From: Fibrobacter sp. | GTDB lineage: Bacteria > Fibrobacterota > Fibrobacteria > Fibrobacterales > Fibrobacteraceae | Assembly: GCA_017649565.1 (NCBI GenBank) | Contig: JAGCGO010000078.1 | Location: 16,921-80,920 of the forward strand | DNA length: 64,000 bases | Direction: 5' to 3' | In this document: positions 32,860 to 41,595 of the stretch, in pieces | Layout: every line of letters starts with the position of its first letter | Numbering within the stretch: position 1 is the stretch's first letter | The notes under the pieces: generated by a model | What the model was told of the DNA's origin: nothing | What the model saw: the letters and a program-made list of their open reading frames with translations, nothing else | The model's database searches: none | Program-made: the position numbers and the translations under genes

Positions 32860-33006
32860 ATGTCAGAGAAAGAAATGAGCAAGTATGGTGAAGGCATCGG
32901 TTTCGAACGCATTCGCCGCATCACCGGCTACCTGGTCGGTACGGTTGACCGCTTTAACAACGCCAAGCGCGCCGAAGTGAACGATCGCGTGAAGCACGGT
33001 GTGTAA
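32860..33006 (+). CDS. Separate 48-residue glycyl-radical peptide of class III ribonucleotide reductase
   Basis: A 48-residue protein with AAGGAG seven bases before its ATG. It contains FERIRRITGYLVGTVDRFNN followed by AKRAEVNDRVKHGV. This is the C-terminal glycyl-radical segment of NrdD: the R(V/I)xGYL motif holds the radical glycine (G23), and the KxAE..DRVKH tail is the usual NrdD end. The frame differs from that of nrdD; nrdD's own stop (32835-32837) and a stop in this peptide's frame (32842-32844) both lie between them, so one sequencing error could not create the split. nrdG follows directly (TAAATG). Presumably the peptide docks on NrdD and is activated by NrdG. Confidence 0.9.
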   Translation: MSEKEMSKYGEGIGFERIRRITGYLVGTVDRFNNAKRAEVNDRVKHGV

Positions 33007-33570
33007 ATGGAAACAGTCTATCCTCGTCTCCGCATAGCGGGGATTGTTCCTGAATCCTTCGTGGACGGCCCGGGCATCCGCCTGACGGTCTTTGTACAGG
33101 GCTGTCCGCATCATTGTCCCGGTTGCCATAATCCCCAGACCCACGATTTCGAGGGTGGGCACTTTATCGACCGCGAGGATATCCTGGACATGATTGAGGA
33201 AAACCCGCTGCTCGACGGAATCACGTTCAGCGGCGGTGAACCCTTTGCGCAGGCTGCAGGTCTTGTTCCCTTGGCCCGAGAGGTCAAGGAACGGGGCTTC
33301 CACCTGATGATTTACACAGGCTATACGTACGAGAGGCTCATGGAATTGTCGCCTGAGCATCCCGAGTTGCTGGAATTGCTCTCTTTTGCCGATGTGCTGG
33401 TCGATGGCCCGTTCATCTTGGCGAAGCGTTCCCTGGAACTCAAGTTCCGCGGCTCGAGTAACCAGCGCCTTGTCGATGTGCAGGAAAGCCTTTCTGCCGG
33501 CCATGTCGTGCTGCACCAGATGCAGATCGACGAGATGGCCGAACATCCGGATTGGGCGCTGCATAGTTAG
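33007..33570 (+). CDS. nrdG: Anaerobic ribonucleotide reductase activating protein (radical SAM)
   Basis: 187 residues. The radical-SAM cluster motif CPHHCPGC (C33, C37, C40) follows VDGPGIRLTVFVQG, the standard NrdG/PflA opening, and FSGGEPF is the SAM-binding GGE motif. NrdG uses SAM and a 4Fe-4S cluster to generate the glycyl radical, here presumably on the stand-alone peptide encoded directly upstream. The ATG abuts the stop of that gene, so the three-gene unit nrdD - peptide - nrdG is tightly coupled, followed by a terminator. Confidence 0.95.
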   Translation: METVYPRLRIAGIVPESFVDGPGIRLTVFVQGCPHHCPGCHNPQTHDFEGGHFIDREDILDMIEENPLLDGITFSGGEPFAQAAGLVPLAREVKERGFHLMIYTGYTYERLMELSPEHPELLELLSFADVLVDGPFILAKRSLELKFRGSSNQRLVDVQESLSAGHVVLHQMQIDEMAEHPDWALHS

Positions 33571-33598
33571 CCAAACCCCGCATATGTTTTTAAAAAAG

Positions 33599-33628
33599 AT
33601 TCCGGTTACGCCGGGGTCTTTTTTTGTA
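33599..33628 (+). terminator. Terminator of the nrd operon
   Basis: GATTCCGG / CCGGGGTC stem (two G-T pairs) with loop TTACG-like, followed by seven T. Confidence 0.8.
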
Positions 33629-33760
33629 TGGTTTGTAGCGAGGATAACCGGTGAAGGGTTGGGCATTGCCTATTGAGTTGCAAAATGGAGTGAAATAATG
33701 TAATTTCAGTCCAAAGTAATTTAGATCGGTCCGTCATTTCTTAAAGATGGGGGTGAAATT

Positions 33761-35494
33761 ATGCGAAAACTTCGGGTCTGTTTTTCGTTTGTTTTCGTGG
33801 CCGTTGTTGCTATGGGCTTGGCGGCCTGCGGTGATGACGACAGCGACTTAAGTTCGCGTGCTGACCAGCAACCCGATGATGTGCTCGCGCCCATCGATGA
33901 CCAGAGTGACAGCACCGTCGATTCCCTGACAGAGGATGAACCGGAAAACCGGCTCAATGAAAAAGAGAATGCTGGAAAAAACTCCAGTAGTAGTAAGAAA
34001 ACCAGTAGCTCCAGCAGCAAGAAAGCCAGTTCCAGTAGTGGCAAAGAATCCGTCTCCAGCAGTTCCGAGTCCAAGTCGTCGGATAGCGGTAAAGATAAGG
34101 GTAGTTCCAGCAGTGAATCGTCCAGCAGCGCAGTTAGTTCCTCGAGTATGCCAACGTCATCTAGTAGGGGTAAGGACGGGAGTCTCTACGATGCCGCAAA
34201 CAACACCCTGACGGACTATCGCGATGGTCAGATTTACAGGACTACCTCCATAGGCATACAGACTTGGATGGCTGAAAACTTGAACTACGTCTATTTACAA
34301 CCCACAGCAGAATTAGATTCCAGTAGTTTCTGCTATAACGATAGTGTGAGTTATTGCGAGAAATATGGTCGCCTGTATCTGTGGAGTGCCGCGATGGATA
34401 GTGTGGGCACATGGTCTACGAATGGTATGGGTTGCGGCTATGGCAAGACTTGTTCGCCTGCTTATCCGGTGCGTGGAGTTTGTCCCGAGGGGTGGCATTT
34501 GCCTATTTATGATGAATGGATGATCTTGTTTGCAAATGTGGGTGGTGCGTCAACGGCGGCTGCGGTTCTCAAAACACAGATGGGATGGAAGAATGGTAAC
34601 GGCAGCTCTGATGCTTTTGGTTTCTCGGCATTGCCTGCTGGCTATTATGGTGATGGCGGTTTTCTCAACGAGGGCTACGGTGTCTACTTTTGGAATGCCA
34701 CGGAAGGCAATGACAATGATGCCTACCACGTGTTCTTGGGCTACCCCTATCACGACGACGCGTTCCTAGGCAACGGTAGTAAGTACCGTGAATATTCAGT
34801 TCGTTGCATCAAGGACGACATCGCTTCCGACATGACGCAATCTGTTGACCCGTCGACCGTAGTTAAGGGGGTTATGACTGACGAACGCGATGGTCAGACG
34901 TACAAAATAGTCACTATCGGCACGCAGACCTGGATGGCGGAGAACCTCAACTATGCTTACACTGGCGTTCCTTACAATTATAAAGGATTCACCTCCGATT
35001 CCACTAGTTGGTGTTATGACAACAATCCGGATAACTGCACCAAGTACGGCCGCCTTTACTCGTGGAGCGCCGCGATGGATAGTGCGGGAACATGGACTAC
35101 GAACGGCAAGGGTTGCGGCGATAACATCACATGCTTCCCGACGTACCCTGTGCGCGGCGTATGCCCCGAGAGCTGGCACCTACCTACGCGAACGGAGTGG
35201 AATACGCTATTTACCGCAGTTGGCGGACTATCAATGGCGTGCAAGATGCTCAAGTTCGCTAGTGGCTGGTACGACAACGGGTTGGATGCCTATTCCTTTG
35301 CTGCGTTGCCTGCTGGCTTCAGGTCTTATGATGAAAATTACTACGACATGGGCGGCTCCGCGGGTTTCTGGAGTTCTACTGAATACGAAAGCAACAAAGC
35401 GAACTACGTGTACTTGTACTATTGTGACAAAATTCTGTTTCAGAGCAACTTCTACAAGGAATCCGGGACCTCTGTTCGCTGCCTCAAGGATTAA
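33761..35494 (+). CDS. Lipoprotein with Ser-rich linker and two tandem FISUMP domains
   Basis: 577 residues; GGGGGTG precedes the ATG. Lipoprotein signal VAMGLAACGDD (Cys near 25). Residues ~65-140 are a poly-serine linker broken by Lys, Gly and Glu (SSSSKKTSSSSSKKASSSSG). FISUMP domain 1 spans ~150-355 (DYRDGQIYRTTSIGIQTWMA, YGRLYLWSAAMDS, GVCPEGWHLP, GFSALPAGY, SVRCIKDD); domain 2 spans ~373-577 (DERDGQTYKIVTIGTQTWMA, YGRLYSWSAAMDS, GVCPESWHLPT, SFAALPAGF, SVRCLKD). The two share long identical runs, so they arose by internal duplication. Function unknown; a surface binding role is speculation. Confidence 0.9.
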   Translation: MRKLRVCFSFVFVAVVAMGLAACGDDDSDLSSRADQQPDDVLAPIDDQSDSTVDSLTEDEPENRLNEKENAGKNSSSSKKTSSSSSKKASSSSGKESVSSSSESKSSDSGKDKGSSSSESSSSAVSSSSMPTSSSRGKDGSLYDAANNTLTDYRDGQIYRTTSIGIQTWMAENLNYVYLQPTAELDSSSFCYNDSVSYCEKYGRLYLWSAAMDSVGTWSTNGMGCGYGKTCSPAYPVRGVCPEGWHLPIYDEWMILFANVGGASTAAAVLKTQMGWKNGNGSSDAFGFSALPAGYYGDGGFLNEGYGVYFWNATEGNDNDAYHVFLGYPYHDDAFLGNGSKYREYSVRCIKDDIASDMTQSVDPSTVVKGVMTDERDGQTYKIVTIGTQTWMAENLNYAYTGVPYNYKGFTSDSTSWCYDNNPDNCTKYGRLYSWSAAMDSAGTWTTNGKGCGDNITCFPTYPVRGVCPESWHLPTRTEWNTLFTAVGGLSMACKMLKFASGWYDNGLDAYSFAALPAGFRSYDENYYDMGGSAGFWSSTEYESNKANYVYLYYCDKILFQSNFYKESGTSVRCLKD

Positions 35495-35634
35495 TAAGGC
35501 GTGTGTCGCGGCAATTAAGCGTGCTTGAGTTGCCAGGACTAGCAAGCCGAGCGAATTTGTCGTCAAGTTTACTTGAACGACCATTTCTGAGATTTATGGA
35601 AAAAGGTGAACTTTAAAATATACCATTTGGTATT

Positions 35635-35793
35635 CTCGGCTTCGGGCGCCCGCTGCGCGAGCCGAAGCCTCGCCCTACGGGCTTAAAGCTTACGCTTCAA
35701 GTTCTAAAATTTTTCAGTTATGCTCACTGCGTTCGCATGTGAAAAATTTTAGTCGGACCCTCTTCTCGGGTCTTCGTCGCCTTTTTATCCCGG
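35635..35793. repeat. 159-bp direct repeat, copy A
   Basis: Starts CTCGGCTTCGGGCGCC and ends CCTTTTTATCCCGG. It differs from copy B, 185 bases to the right, at five positions by my alignment. Inside are the inverted repeats GGCTTCGG / CCGAAGCC and CTAAAATTTTTC / GAAAAATTTTAG. No coding frame of note. The stretch 35495-35634 before it holds nothing I can identify. Confidence 0.9.
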
Positions 35794-35819
35794 CACGTAA
35801 AAAATGGGAAAAGGGACGA

Positions 35820-35978
35820 CTCGGCTTCGGGCGCCCGCTACGCGAGCCGAAGCCTCGCCCTGCGGGCTTAAAGCTTACGCTTCAAGTTCTAAAATTTTTC
35901 AGTTATGCTCACTGCGTTCGCATGTGAAAAATTTTAGGCGGACCCTCTTCTCGGGTCCTCGTCACCTTTTTATCCCGG
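35820..35978. repeat. 159-bp direct repeat, copy B
   Basis: Second copy, 44 bases from the 3' end of tRNA-Gly. The 26-base spacer between the copies includes TGGGAAAAGGGAC, which matches the tRNA-Gly 3' end (GCGGGAAAAGGGAC at 36023), as if each unit had been laid down next to a tRNA-end sequence. Confidence 0.9.
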
Positions 35979-36021
35979 TCTAAACGAAAAAAGACACCGT
36001 AAAGGTGTCTTTTTCGTTTAG
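35979..36021 (-). terminator. Terminator of tRNA-Gly
   Basis: A long near-perfect palindrome: CTAAACGAAAAAGACACC and its complement around GTAAA-like loop bases, giving GACACC/GGTGTC plus an A/T tract on both strands, right after the tRNA 3' end. Confidence 0.85.
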
Positions 36022-36094
<73 letters not shown>

Positions 36095-36130
36095 GGGGTG
36101 CCCCAATTATAGATAATTAAATTAGGGTTG

Positions 36131-37201
36131 TCAAGGGGTGTGGAGAGAAAAAATTAAAATTTCTTTCTTTTTTCCCCTCAGTTCGAAAAATCCTTCCTTG
36201 TGGCAGTAAAATTCGTGGGGTAAGGGCAGGGGAAGCTTGAGGTAGAGGTCTTCCGATATCAAGAAATCTTTCCCCAGCTTGGTGCAGAGGCTCTGGATTC
36301 GGCTGGTGGTGTTCAGCACGTCGCCGTGGTAGGCCATTTCGCTGCCGAAGTTCCCGACTTCCGTGGATATGACCTTGCCGCAGTGCACTCCCGCCTTGAA
36401 CGAGGGGGCCACTCCGTATTTCTTGAGAAACCTGGGCTTTGTCCTGTCGAGGCAGACGGCGAAATCGTAGAAACAGTTGATGGGGCGGGCCTTTTTCTTG
36501 CAAGCGGACGTTTTCCAGGTCAGGAAGGCTCCGTCGCCGGCGATCTGGTAGATGTCTCCCCGGTTTTCCGCGCAGCAGTTGGAGAGCAACTTGTAGTAGT
36601 CTTTCATGAAGCTGCTGTACTTGACATGTCCCAGTTCCTCGGCCAGTTCTGTCGAATGGCGCAGGTCAATGAACATGAATATCAGGTCTTCCTCGACGGG
36701 GTCCTGGTACTTGCCGAGTATCGTGTTGATGAACACGCGCGTGCCGAATTTCTTGTGTACCGTGTTCGTGAACGTGAACGTGTGCGCGAGCAGGAACATC
36801 AGTGCGATCGTGGTTAGGCATTCGGGCGACGAGAACGCTTCGCCAATCATGGCCAGTCCGTGCGTGGTGATGAGCCGGTTGGATTCGGGGCCCATCTCCC
36901 AAAGGAGAATGCACATGGCGTAGTTGATGCTGATGTTTGTGATAAAGTAAAATGAGCGGATCAGCAGTGCGGCGGGGACGCTGCGGTGGTCCATTTCGTC
37001 TTGCAGGACGACTACGTCGTATATTCCGTGCGAGAGCCCTACGAAAATGGAAAGCTGCAGCATGAAGAAAAGCCTGTCGAGGCTGAAGTTGCCAAAAGCG
37101 GTCATGCCGAGTGCTGTCGCGATGACGGTCACCAAGACCCAACCTGCAATGTAGTTGCAGATTGCTTTGAACTTGCGGGCTGTCATTCGGTTTATGAACA
37201 T
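36131..37201 (-). CDS. Membrane-bound class III adenylate/guanylate cyclase
   Basis: 356 residues. About five membrane segments in residues 15-145, then a class III cyclase domain: metal-binding Asp in FMFIDLRHSTEL (D179) and in QIAGDGAFL (D223), and the transition-state region YHGDVLNTTSRIQS (D294, N298, R301) are all present. The position that usually holds the adenine-selecting Lys before xxGD is Gln (YQIAGDG), so the substrate (ATP or GTP) is open. Preceded at 3 bases by a small membrane-protein gene on the same strand. The output would be a cyclic nucleotide made in response to a membrane signal. Confidence 0.88.
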   Translation of the reverse strand: MFINRMTARKFKAICNYIAGWVLVTVIATALGMTAFGNFSLDRLFFMLQLSIFVGLSHGIYDVVVLQDEMDHRSVPAALLIRSFYFITNISINYAMCILLWEMGPESNRLITTHGLAMIGEAFSSPECLTTIALMFLLAHTFTFTNTVHKKFGTRVFINTILGKYQDPVEEDLIFMFIDLRHSTELAEELGHVKYSSFMKDYYKLLSNCCAENRGDIYQIAGDGAFLTWKTSACKKKARPINCFYDFAVCLDRTKPRFLKKYGVAPSFKAGVHCGKVISTEVGNFGSEMAYHGDVLNTTSRIQSLCTKLGKDFLISEDLYLKLPLPLPHEFYCHKEGFFELRGKKKEILIFSLHTP

Positions 37202-37204
37202 AGG

Positions 37205-37384
37205 CTAATGGATGAACAGGGGCAAGCACCAGATGATGACGATGAGCAGGATGTCGGCGGACGCGTCCTTTAACAGGACCGTAGAGGCTAGCAGGAGGAA
37301 AAGGGTGGACACGGAGAGAAACACTCCGAACCCTAACCATTTTCGTAGCTTTTGCGGAATTTTTGCAAAGAACCTGCTAGTCAT
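37205..37384 (-). CDS. Small two-TM membrane protein (59 residues)
   Basis: Reading the minus strand from ATG at 37384 gives a 59-residue protein with a basic N-terminus (MTSRFFAKIPQKLRKWLG) and two hydrophobic segments (VFLSVSTLFLLLASTVLL and ADILLIVIIWCLPLFI) separated by KDAS. The stop is three bases before the ATG of the cyclase, so the two are probably coupled. It could be a regulatory or assembly partner of the cyclase. No family recognised and no strong ribosome site was seen; it is supported by length, topology and tight spacing. Confidence 0.65.
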   Translation of the reverse strand: MTSRFFAKIPQKLRKWLGFGVFLSVSTLFLLLASTVLLKDASADILLIVIIWCLPLFIH

Positions 37385-37480
37385 ATGCCCTTATATAACT
37401 AAATTTTTTTCAAGTAAACGAACTTTTTTTTCGATACCGGCAAAAAATTGGTCCGGAAAAGGCTGTTAGGACGGCTGGCT

Positions 37481-38626
37481 ATGCTTGGAATCTACATTCA
37501 TGTGCCTTTTTGCGAAAAAGTCTGCGATTATTGCGATTTTCGCGTGATGCCGGCGTCTTCCTCCAACTTGTTCTATGAATATACGGACCTGCTCGTTCGC
37601 GAGATGGAGGGTTTTGCGCGTGCGAATCCCGGTGCGCTCGAAACGGCGGAAACGCTCTATCTGGGGGGCGGGACTCCTTCGCTCTTGCCGGGGGATTGCC
37701 TTGCGCGTGTATTTGATTCGCTTCGCGGTCTCGGGGTCGACGTGCCGCGACTGCGCGAAGTCACGATGGAATTCAATCCGGAATCCTGCAATGACTCGAC
37801 GGTGGACCTTGCCCGCGAGTGCGGTGTGGGGCGTTTCAGTCTCGGGCTCCAGTCGTTCCGGAGCGAGATCCTAGAAAGGATAGGGAGGCGCCATTCCGTG
37901 GAGGTGGGCCTCCGTGCGCTGGAACTGCTGTGCTCGCAGCCGGGGATAGAGGTCAACGGGGATCTCATGTTCAACCTGCCGGGACAATCCCCTGACCAGT
38001 TCCTTGGCGACCTGGACAGGTTAGCCGATTTCCCGCTGAACCACGTGAGTTTTTATGGCCTTACGGTGGCCGGGCGGACACGTCTTGGGCACAGGATCGC
38101 CCGTGGCGAACTTTCGGTGGACGAGGACCTGTACGGCGAGATGTATCTCCGGGGAGTGGACTTGCTTGGAGAGAAGGGGTTTGAACGGTACGAGGTTTCC
38201 AATTTTTGCCGTTCGGGCAAGTGGAGTATCCACAACAAGAATTATTGGGACCGGGGGGAATACATCGGGTTTGGGCCGGGCGCACACTCCTATTTTCGCG
38301 GGGTGCGCTTCAATGCTCCGGAAATTTATCCGAGATGGCGCGAATTTGTCCTTAACGGGATGCCGCGGTCCGGGCTTAGTTTGGATGCTTTGACCCCGGA
38401 CGACATCTGGACCGAACGAGTCTGGCTTTCCTTGCGGCAGAGCGCGGGGCTGGACCTGGATAAACTCCGTGCCGAGGGCATTGAACTTGATACGTCAAGT
38501 TATTCGAAATGGATCAAGGAAGGTTGTCTGACATTGGAGGGAAATTTGCTCCGGCTGGTTGGCCGCGGCTGGTTACTCATGGATTCCGTCGTGACCGATG
38601 TTCTAAACGGATATATTCCAAATTGA
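37481..38626 (+). CDS. hemW: HemW-type radical SAM protein (coproporphyrinogen oxidase-like)
   Basis: 381 residues from the ATG beginning MLGIYIHVPFCEKVCDYCDF; an alternative TTG 11 codons upstream lacks family similarity. The cluster motif is CEKVCDYC (C11, C15, C18). YLGGGTPSLLPG and GRFSLGLQSF are standard, and NKNYWDRGEYIGFGPGAHSY is characteristic of HemW rather than HemN. HemW proteins bind and insert haem; many are mislabelled as coproporphyrinogen dehydrogenases. Single gene, divergent from the cyclase pair. Confidence 0.9.
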   Translation: MLGIYIHVPFCEKVCDYCDFRVMPASSSNLFYEYTDLLVREMEGFARANPGALETAETLYLGGGTPSLLPGDCLARVFDSLRGLGVDVPRLREVTMEFNPESCNDSTVDLARECGVGRFSLGLQSFRSEILERIGRRHSVEVGLRALELLCSQPGIEVNGDLMFNLPGQSPDQFLGDLDRLADFPLNHVSFYGLTVAGRTRLGHRIARGELSVDEDLYGEMYLRGVDLLGEKGFERYEVSNFCRSGKWSIHNKNYWDRGEYIGFGPGAHSYFRGVRFNAPEIYPRWREFVLNGMPRSGLSLDALTPDDIWTERVWLSLRQSAGLDLDKLRAEGIELDTSSYSKWIKEGCLTLEGNLLRLVGRGWLLMDSVVTDVLNGYIPN

Positions 38627-38800
38627 ACTGATCCAGACGATTTTTCCCGTTTTTTGAGGGATTTCGCCCCTTGACGGCGTCTTTTTCCTGTAATTCCGAA
38701 ATCGGTGTGATATTCGCCTCACCTTTGAAAGTAAACGAAACTTATCGTTGCCAAAAGATATATATTGGTATTTGTAGTTTTTTATTGTTGGAGCACCTGA

Positions 38801-41575
38801 ATGAGACTGCATATTGCAAGCATTCTTAAGTTTTCGGCATTGTCCCTGTTGCTGGCGGGGACGAGCGCTTTGGCCGATGACCCGATCGACTGTATCGACT
38901 TTGAAGGTTCCCCGAGCCCCTATTGCCTGTATTCGCGTATTGAATCCTCTAGACGGTTCAATTTGTACACGTTGGACGAGGGTGTCCAGGTCAAGAAAGA
39001 TTCTCACGGACTCCCGACCAACTCCAAGCGCAATGTCGACTTTTACGTCTATGCCCCGAAGGCCGATAACGATTCCGTCGATATCGTCCTGAAACCCGAT
39101 ACCGCGGTCACCAACCTGATGAAGGTCAATTCCCTGGATTCCGGTTTCCGCTGGTTCGGAGTCAGTGCTTCCTATCCGGTATTCAATGTCCCTGTCGGAA
39201 CGCTGACCGACAAGAATGGGGCTCCCCAGATTGTCGCCTACTACAACTTTTACGCACCGGCCATCCAGTATTGCTGGACTGCTGATTGCGACAGCGTCGT
39301 GACGGGTGCTTCCGACCTGAACTTGGACGTGGGCGAATCCACCACGCTCTATGCAAGGGCCTACATCCCTGTCGGTCCCGATTCCGGCGCTACCGACTCG
39401 ACTCTCGTGAAGAGCTTCTACTTCTCGACCCAGGGTGCCGGCGACAACCTGCGCTTCGAATCTCTGGCCGGTGAAAAGCTCCCCGAACGCGATGGGCTTG
39501 GAGTCCAGATTGACTTTACTCCCGAAGACCACGGCATTGTCGGCTTTGTCGTTGTTGCTGTGGATACCGGCCGTACCGATCCCGGCGAGGCATTTTCGCT
39601 TAACGGCTACCCGTCCGGCTACGATAACGATGGCTACCCCGAGTTTATCGTGAACGGGACCTTCCCGGGCAAGCTGACCATCAACGACCGCAATCTCCCG
39701 CATCTCGACAGTGCCTGCGTGTACGATACCGACGGTGACGGTCTCGGTGACAAGATTGTTTCCTGGTACAGCGGCGACCGCGATTCTGTCGTGTTGACGG
39801 ACTTCGCCTACAGCTGGCCTACCGACGACGATTTCGGTAAGTGGGTGTCGTACAAGGATGCCCAGGGCAAGGCGGGCAAGCTCAAGTCTGAAATGAGCTT
39901 CGACGCGCTCAACATGTCTCCTTCGGGCAACGACGCGCTGGGCGCTCTGAAAGTGGCGGTCCAGTCCCAGTTTACAGGCATTGACGACACTCTGCGCAGC
40001 GACCTGGTCGACCGTATCGGTGCGGTCATCCAGAGGGCGTCCATTCTTTACGGCGAGAACGACAAGGATGTTCTTATCGTCAAGTTCAACAAGGACATAG
40101 ACACATCCTGGACCAAGGGTAAGGGCTTTATCCTGAACGGCAAGGAACTTGCCGAAACCGCCATCGAGAAGAATGGCGACGAGTGGCGCTTCACGGTGGA
40201 CAAGGGAACCGTGAAGGTGGGCGACATGATCCGCATATCGGTCGATGGCGGAATCCAGGCTGCCGACGGCAACAAGACCGGGAAGAACCACGAAGTGCCC
40301 GTGCAGAATGCGGGCGGCATTTATGCCACCAACGAGAACAACGGCTTCTACGACCGCGATGGCGACGGCACCATGGATAGCGCATCCATCGGTTTCCAGA
40401 ACGCGCTTTCGAGCGATGACCTCAAGACGACGACCATTTCCCTGTACTGGCTGGATTCCAAGAGCGAGGTCCACGAACTCAAGTTCAATAACCTGGACTC
40501 GCTGCTCAAGAAGGGCGTGATCACGCTGTCCGAAGATGGCACTATCATCGGCTTTGACCTGAGTGACAGCAAGTACGACATCAAGGAGATGCTCACCAAT
40601 ATCGACTCGACGAACGCCGTACTGAACAAGCCGTATGGCTATGCCAAGATGACGAATACGATCTCCATCGCCGGTCACAAGGACTCTACCGTAACGACGA
40701 TGCTTGGCATGCACGACCGCATGTCTCCGGTCATCTCGGGGACGTTCCTGAGTCCCGAATCCTTCCAGAAGGCGACTCCCGACGTGTTTACCGTGACCTT
40801 TACCGAACCTGTCGACACGACCGCCTTCGAACTTTCCAAGGACGACCTTGCGTTCTATGTCGACGGCAAGTGGGTTCATTACGGGCTCGGCTCGCACAGC
40901 TGGTCCGACGATGGCAAGACGCTCAAGCTGTTCCTCGAAGGGGGAGTCGATCTCTCTGATCGCATGAACCCCGCGGATTCTGTCCGGTTCAGCAACTACG
41001 AAAAGAGCTTTACCGATCTCGAGGGCAACTGCGTTCGCGAAGATGCCCCGACGGTCATGGTCGAAGGTGACCCGCGCGTCATCGTGAAGACGACTTCGCT
41101 TGCAACACTTGAACGCGCTGTCCTCCTGGCCGACAAGGCTGCATTTACGGAACGTTTCGTCGAAGAGGACGTGCGCATGGATTCCGAAATGAAGAAGTCG
41201 CTGGGCGTGCTTCTCGATATCGGCTTCTCGACAATCATGAAGTCCGACACCGCCGGCGGAGCCGCGCTGGATCTCGAAAAGATCGGCCTCAGCTGGGAAC
41301 TGGACGTGTTTACGAACCTGGGCGCCTACGTGGCTAGCGCTTCCGGCGACATCCGCTGCAGTGACAAGTCCTTTGGCGGCAACTGCTTCGAAAATGCGCG
41401 CAAGCTTTACCTGCGCTGGAACATGCGCGCGAACAGCGGTCGCAAGGTCGGCGTCGGTGTGTATGTTGCCAAGTTGAGAGTAAAGGTGTTTGGAGCTAAG
41501 GAATCGTTTAAAGTGGAAAGAATTTACAACTGGGGCATCCGGGCTGGCTCGGACGGTCTTACGTTGGGTGATTGA
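38801..41575 (+). CDS. Large secreted protein with calcium-loop motifs (paralogue of next gene)
   Basis: 924 residues with a signal peptide (LKFSALSLLLAGTSALADD). Two thrombospondin-3/EF-hand-like calcium loops, DTDGDGLGDK (~309) and DRDGDGTMDS (~520), are spaced between beta-rich modules that resemble bacterial Ig-like repeats (FTVTFTEPVDTTAFELSKDD, VLIVKFNKDIDTSW). The C-terminal ~90 residues (CSDKSFGGNCFENARKLYLR, GRKVGVGVYVAKLRVKV) match the end of the following gene product and look like a FlgD/sorting-type Ig module. No catalytic domain was seen. Probably a cell-surface or fibre-associated protein; role unknown. Confidence 0.8.
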   Translation: MRLHIASILKFSALSLLLAGTSALADDPIDCIDFEGSPSPYCLYSRIESSRRFNLYTLDEGVQVKKDSHGLPTNSKRNVDFYVYAPKADNDSVDIVLKPDTAVTNLMKVNSLDSGFRWFGVSASYPVFNVPVGTLTDKNGAPQIVAYYNFYAPAIQYCWTADCDSVVTGASDLNLDVGESTTLYARAYIPVGPDSGATDSTLVKSFYFSTQGAGDNLRFESLAGEKLPERDGLGVQIDFTPEDHGIVGFVVVAVDTGRTDPGEAFSLNGYPSGYDNDGYPEFIVNGTFPGKLTINDRNLPHLDSACVYDTDGDGLGDKIVSWYSGDRDSVVLTDFAYSWPTDDDFGKWVSYKDAQGKAGKLKSEMSFDALNMSPSGNDALGALKVAVQSQFTGIDDTLRSDLVDRIGAVIQRASILYGENDKDVLIVKFNKDIDTSWTKGKGFILNGKELAETAIEKNGDEWRFTVDKGTVKVGDMIRISVDGGIQAADGNKTGKNHEVPVQNAGGIYATNENNGFYDRDGDGTMDSASIGFQNALSSDDLKTTTISLYWLDSKSEVHELKFNNLDSLLKKGVITLSEDGTIIGFDLSDSKYDIKEMLTNIDSTNAVLNKPYGYAKMTNTISIAGHKDSTVTTMLGMHDRMSPVISGTFLSPESFQKATPDVFTVTFTEPVDTTAFELSKDDLAFYVDGKWVHYGLGSHSWSDDGKTLKLFLEGGVDLSDRMNPADSVRFSNYEKSFTDLEGNCVREDAPTVMVEGDPRVIVKTTSLATLERAVLLADKAAFTERFVEEDVRMDSEMKKSLGVLLDIGFSTIMKSDTAGGAALDLEKIGLSWELDVFTNLGAYVASASGDIRCSDKSFGGNCFENARKLYLRWNMRANSGRKVGVGVYVAKLRVKVFGAKESFKVERIYNWGIRAGSDGLTLGD

Positions 41576-41595
41576 TTTTTTTGGAGGATAGAGAC

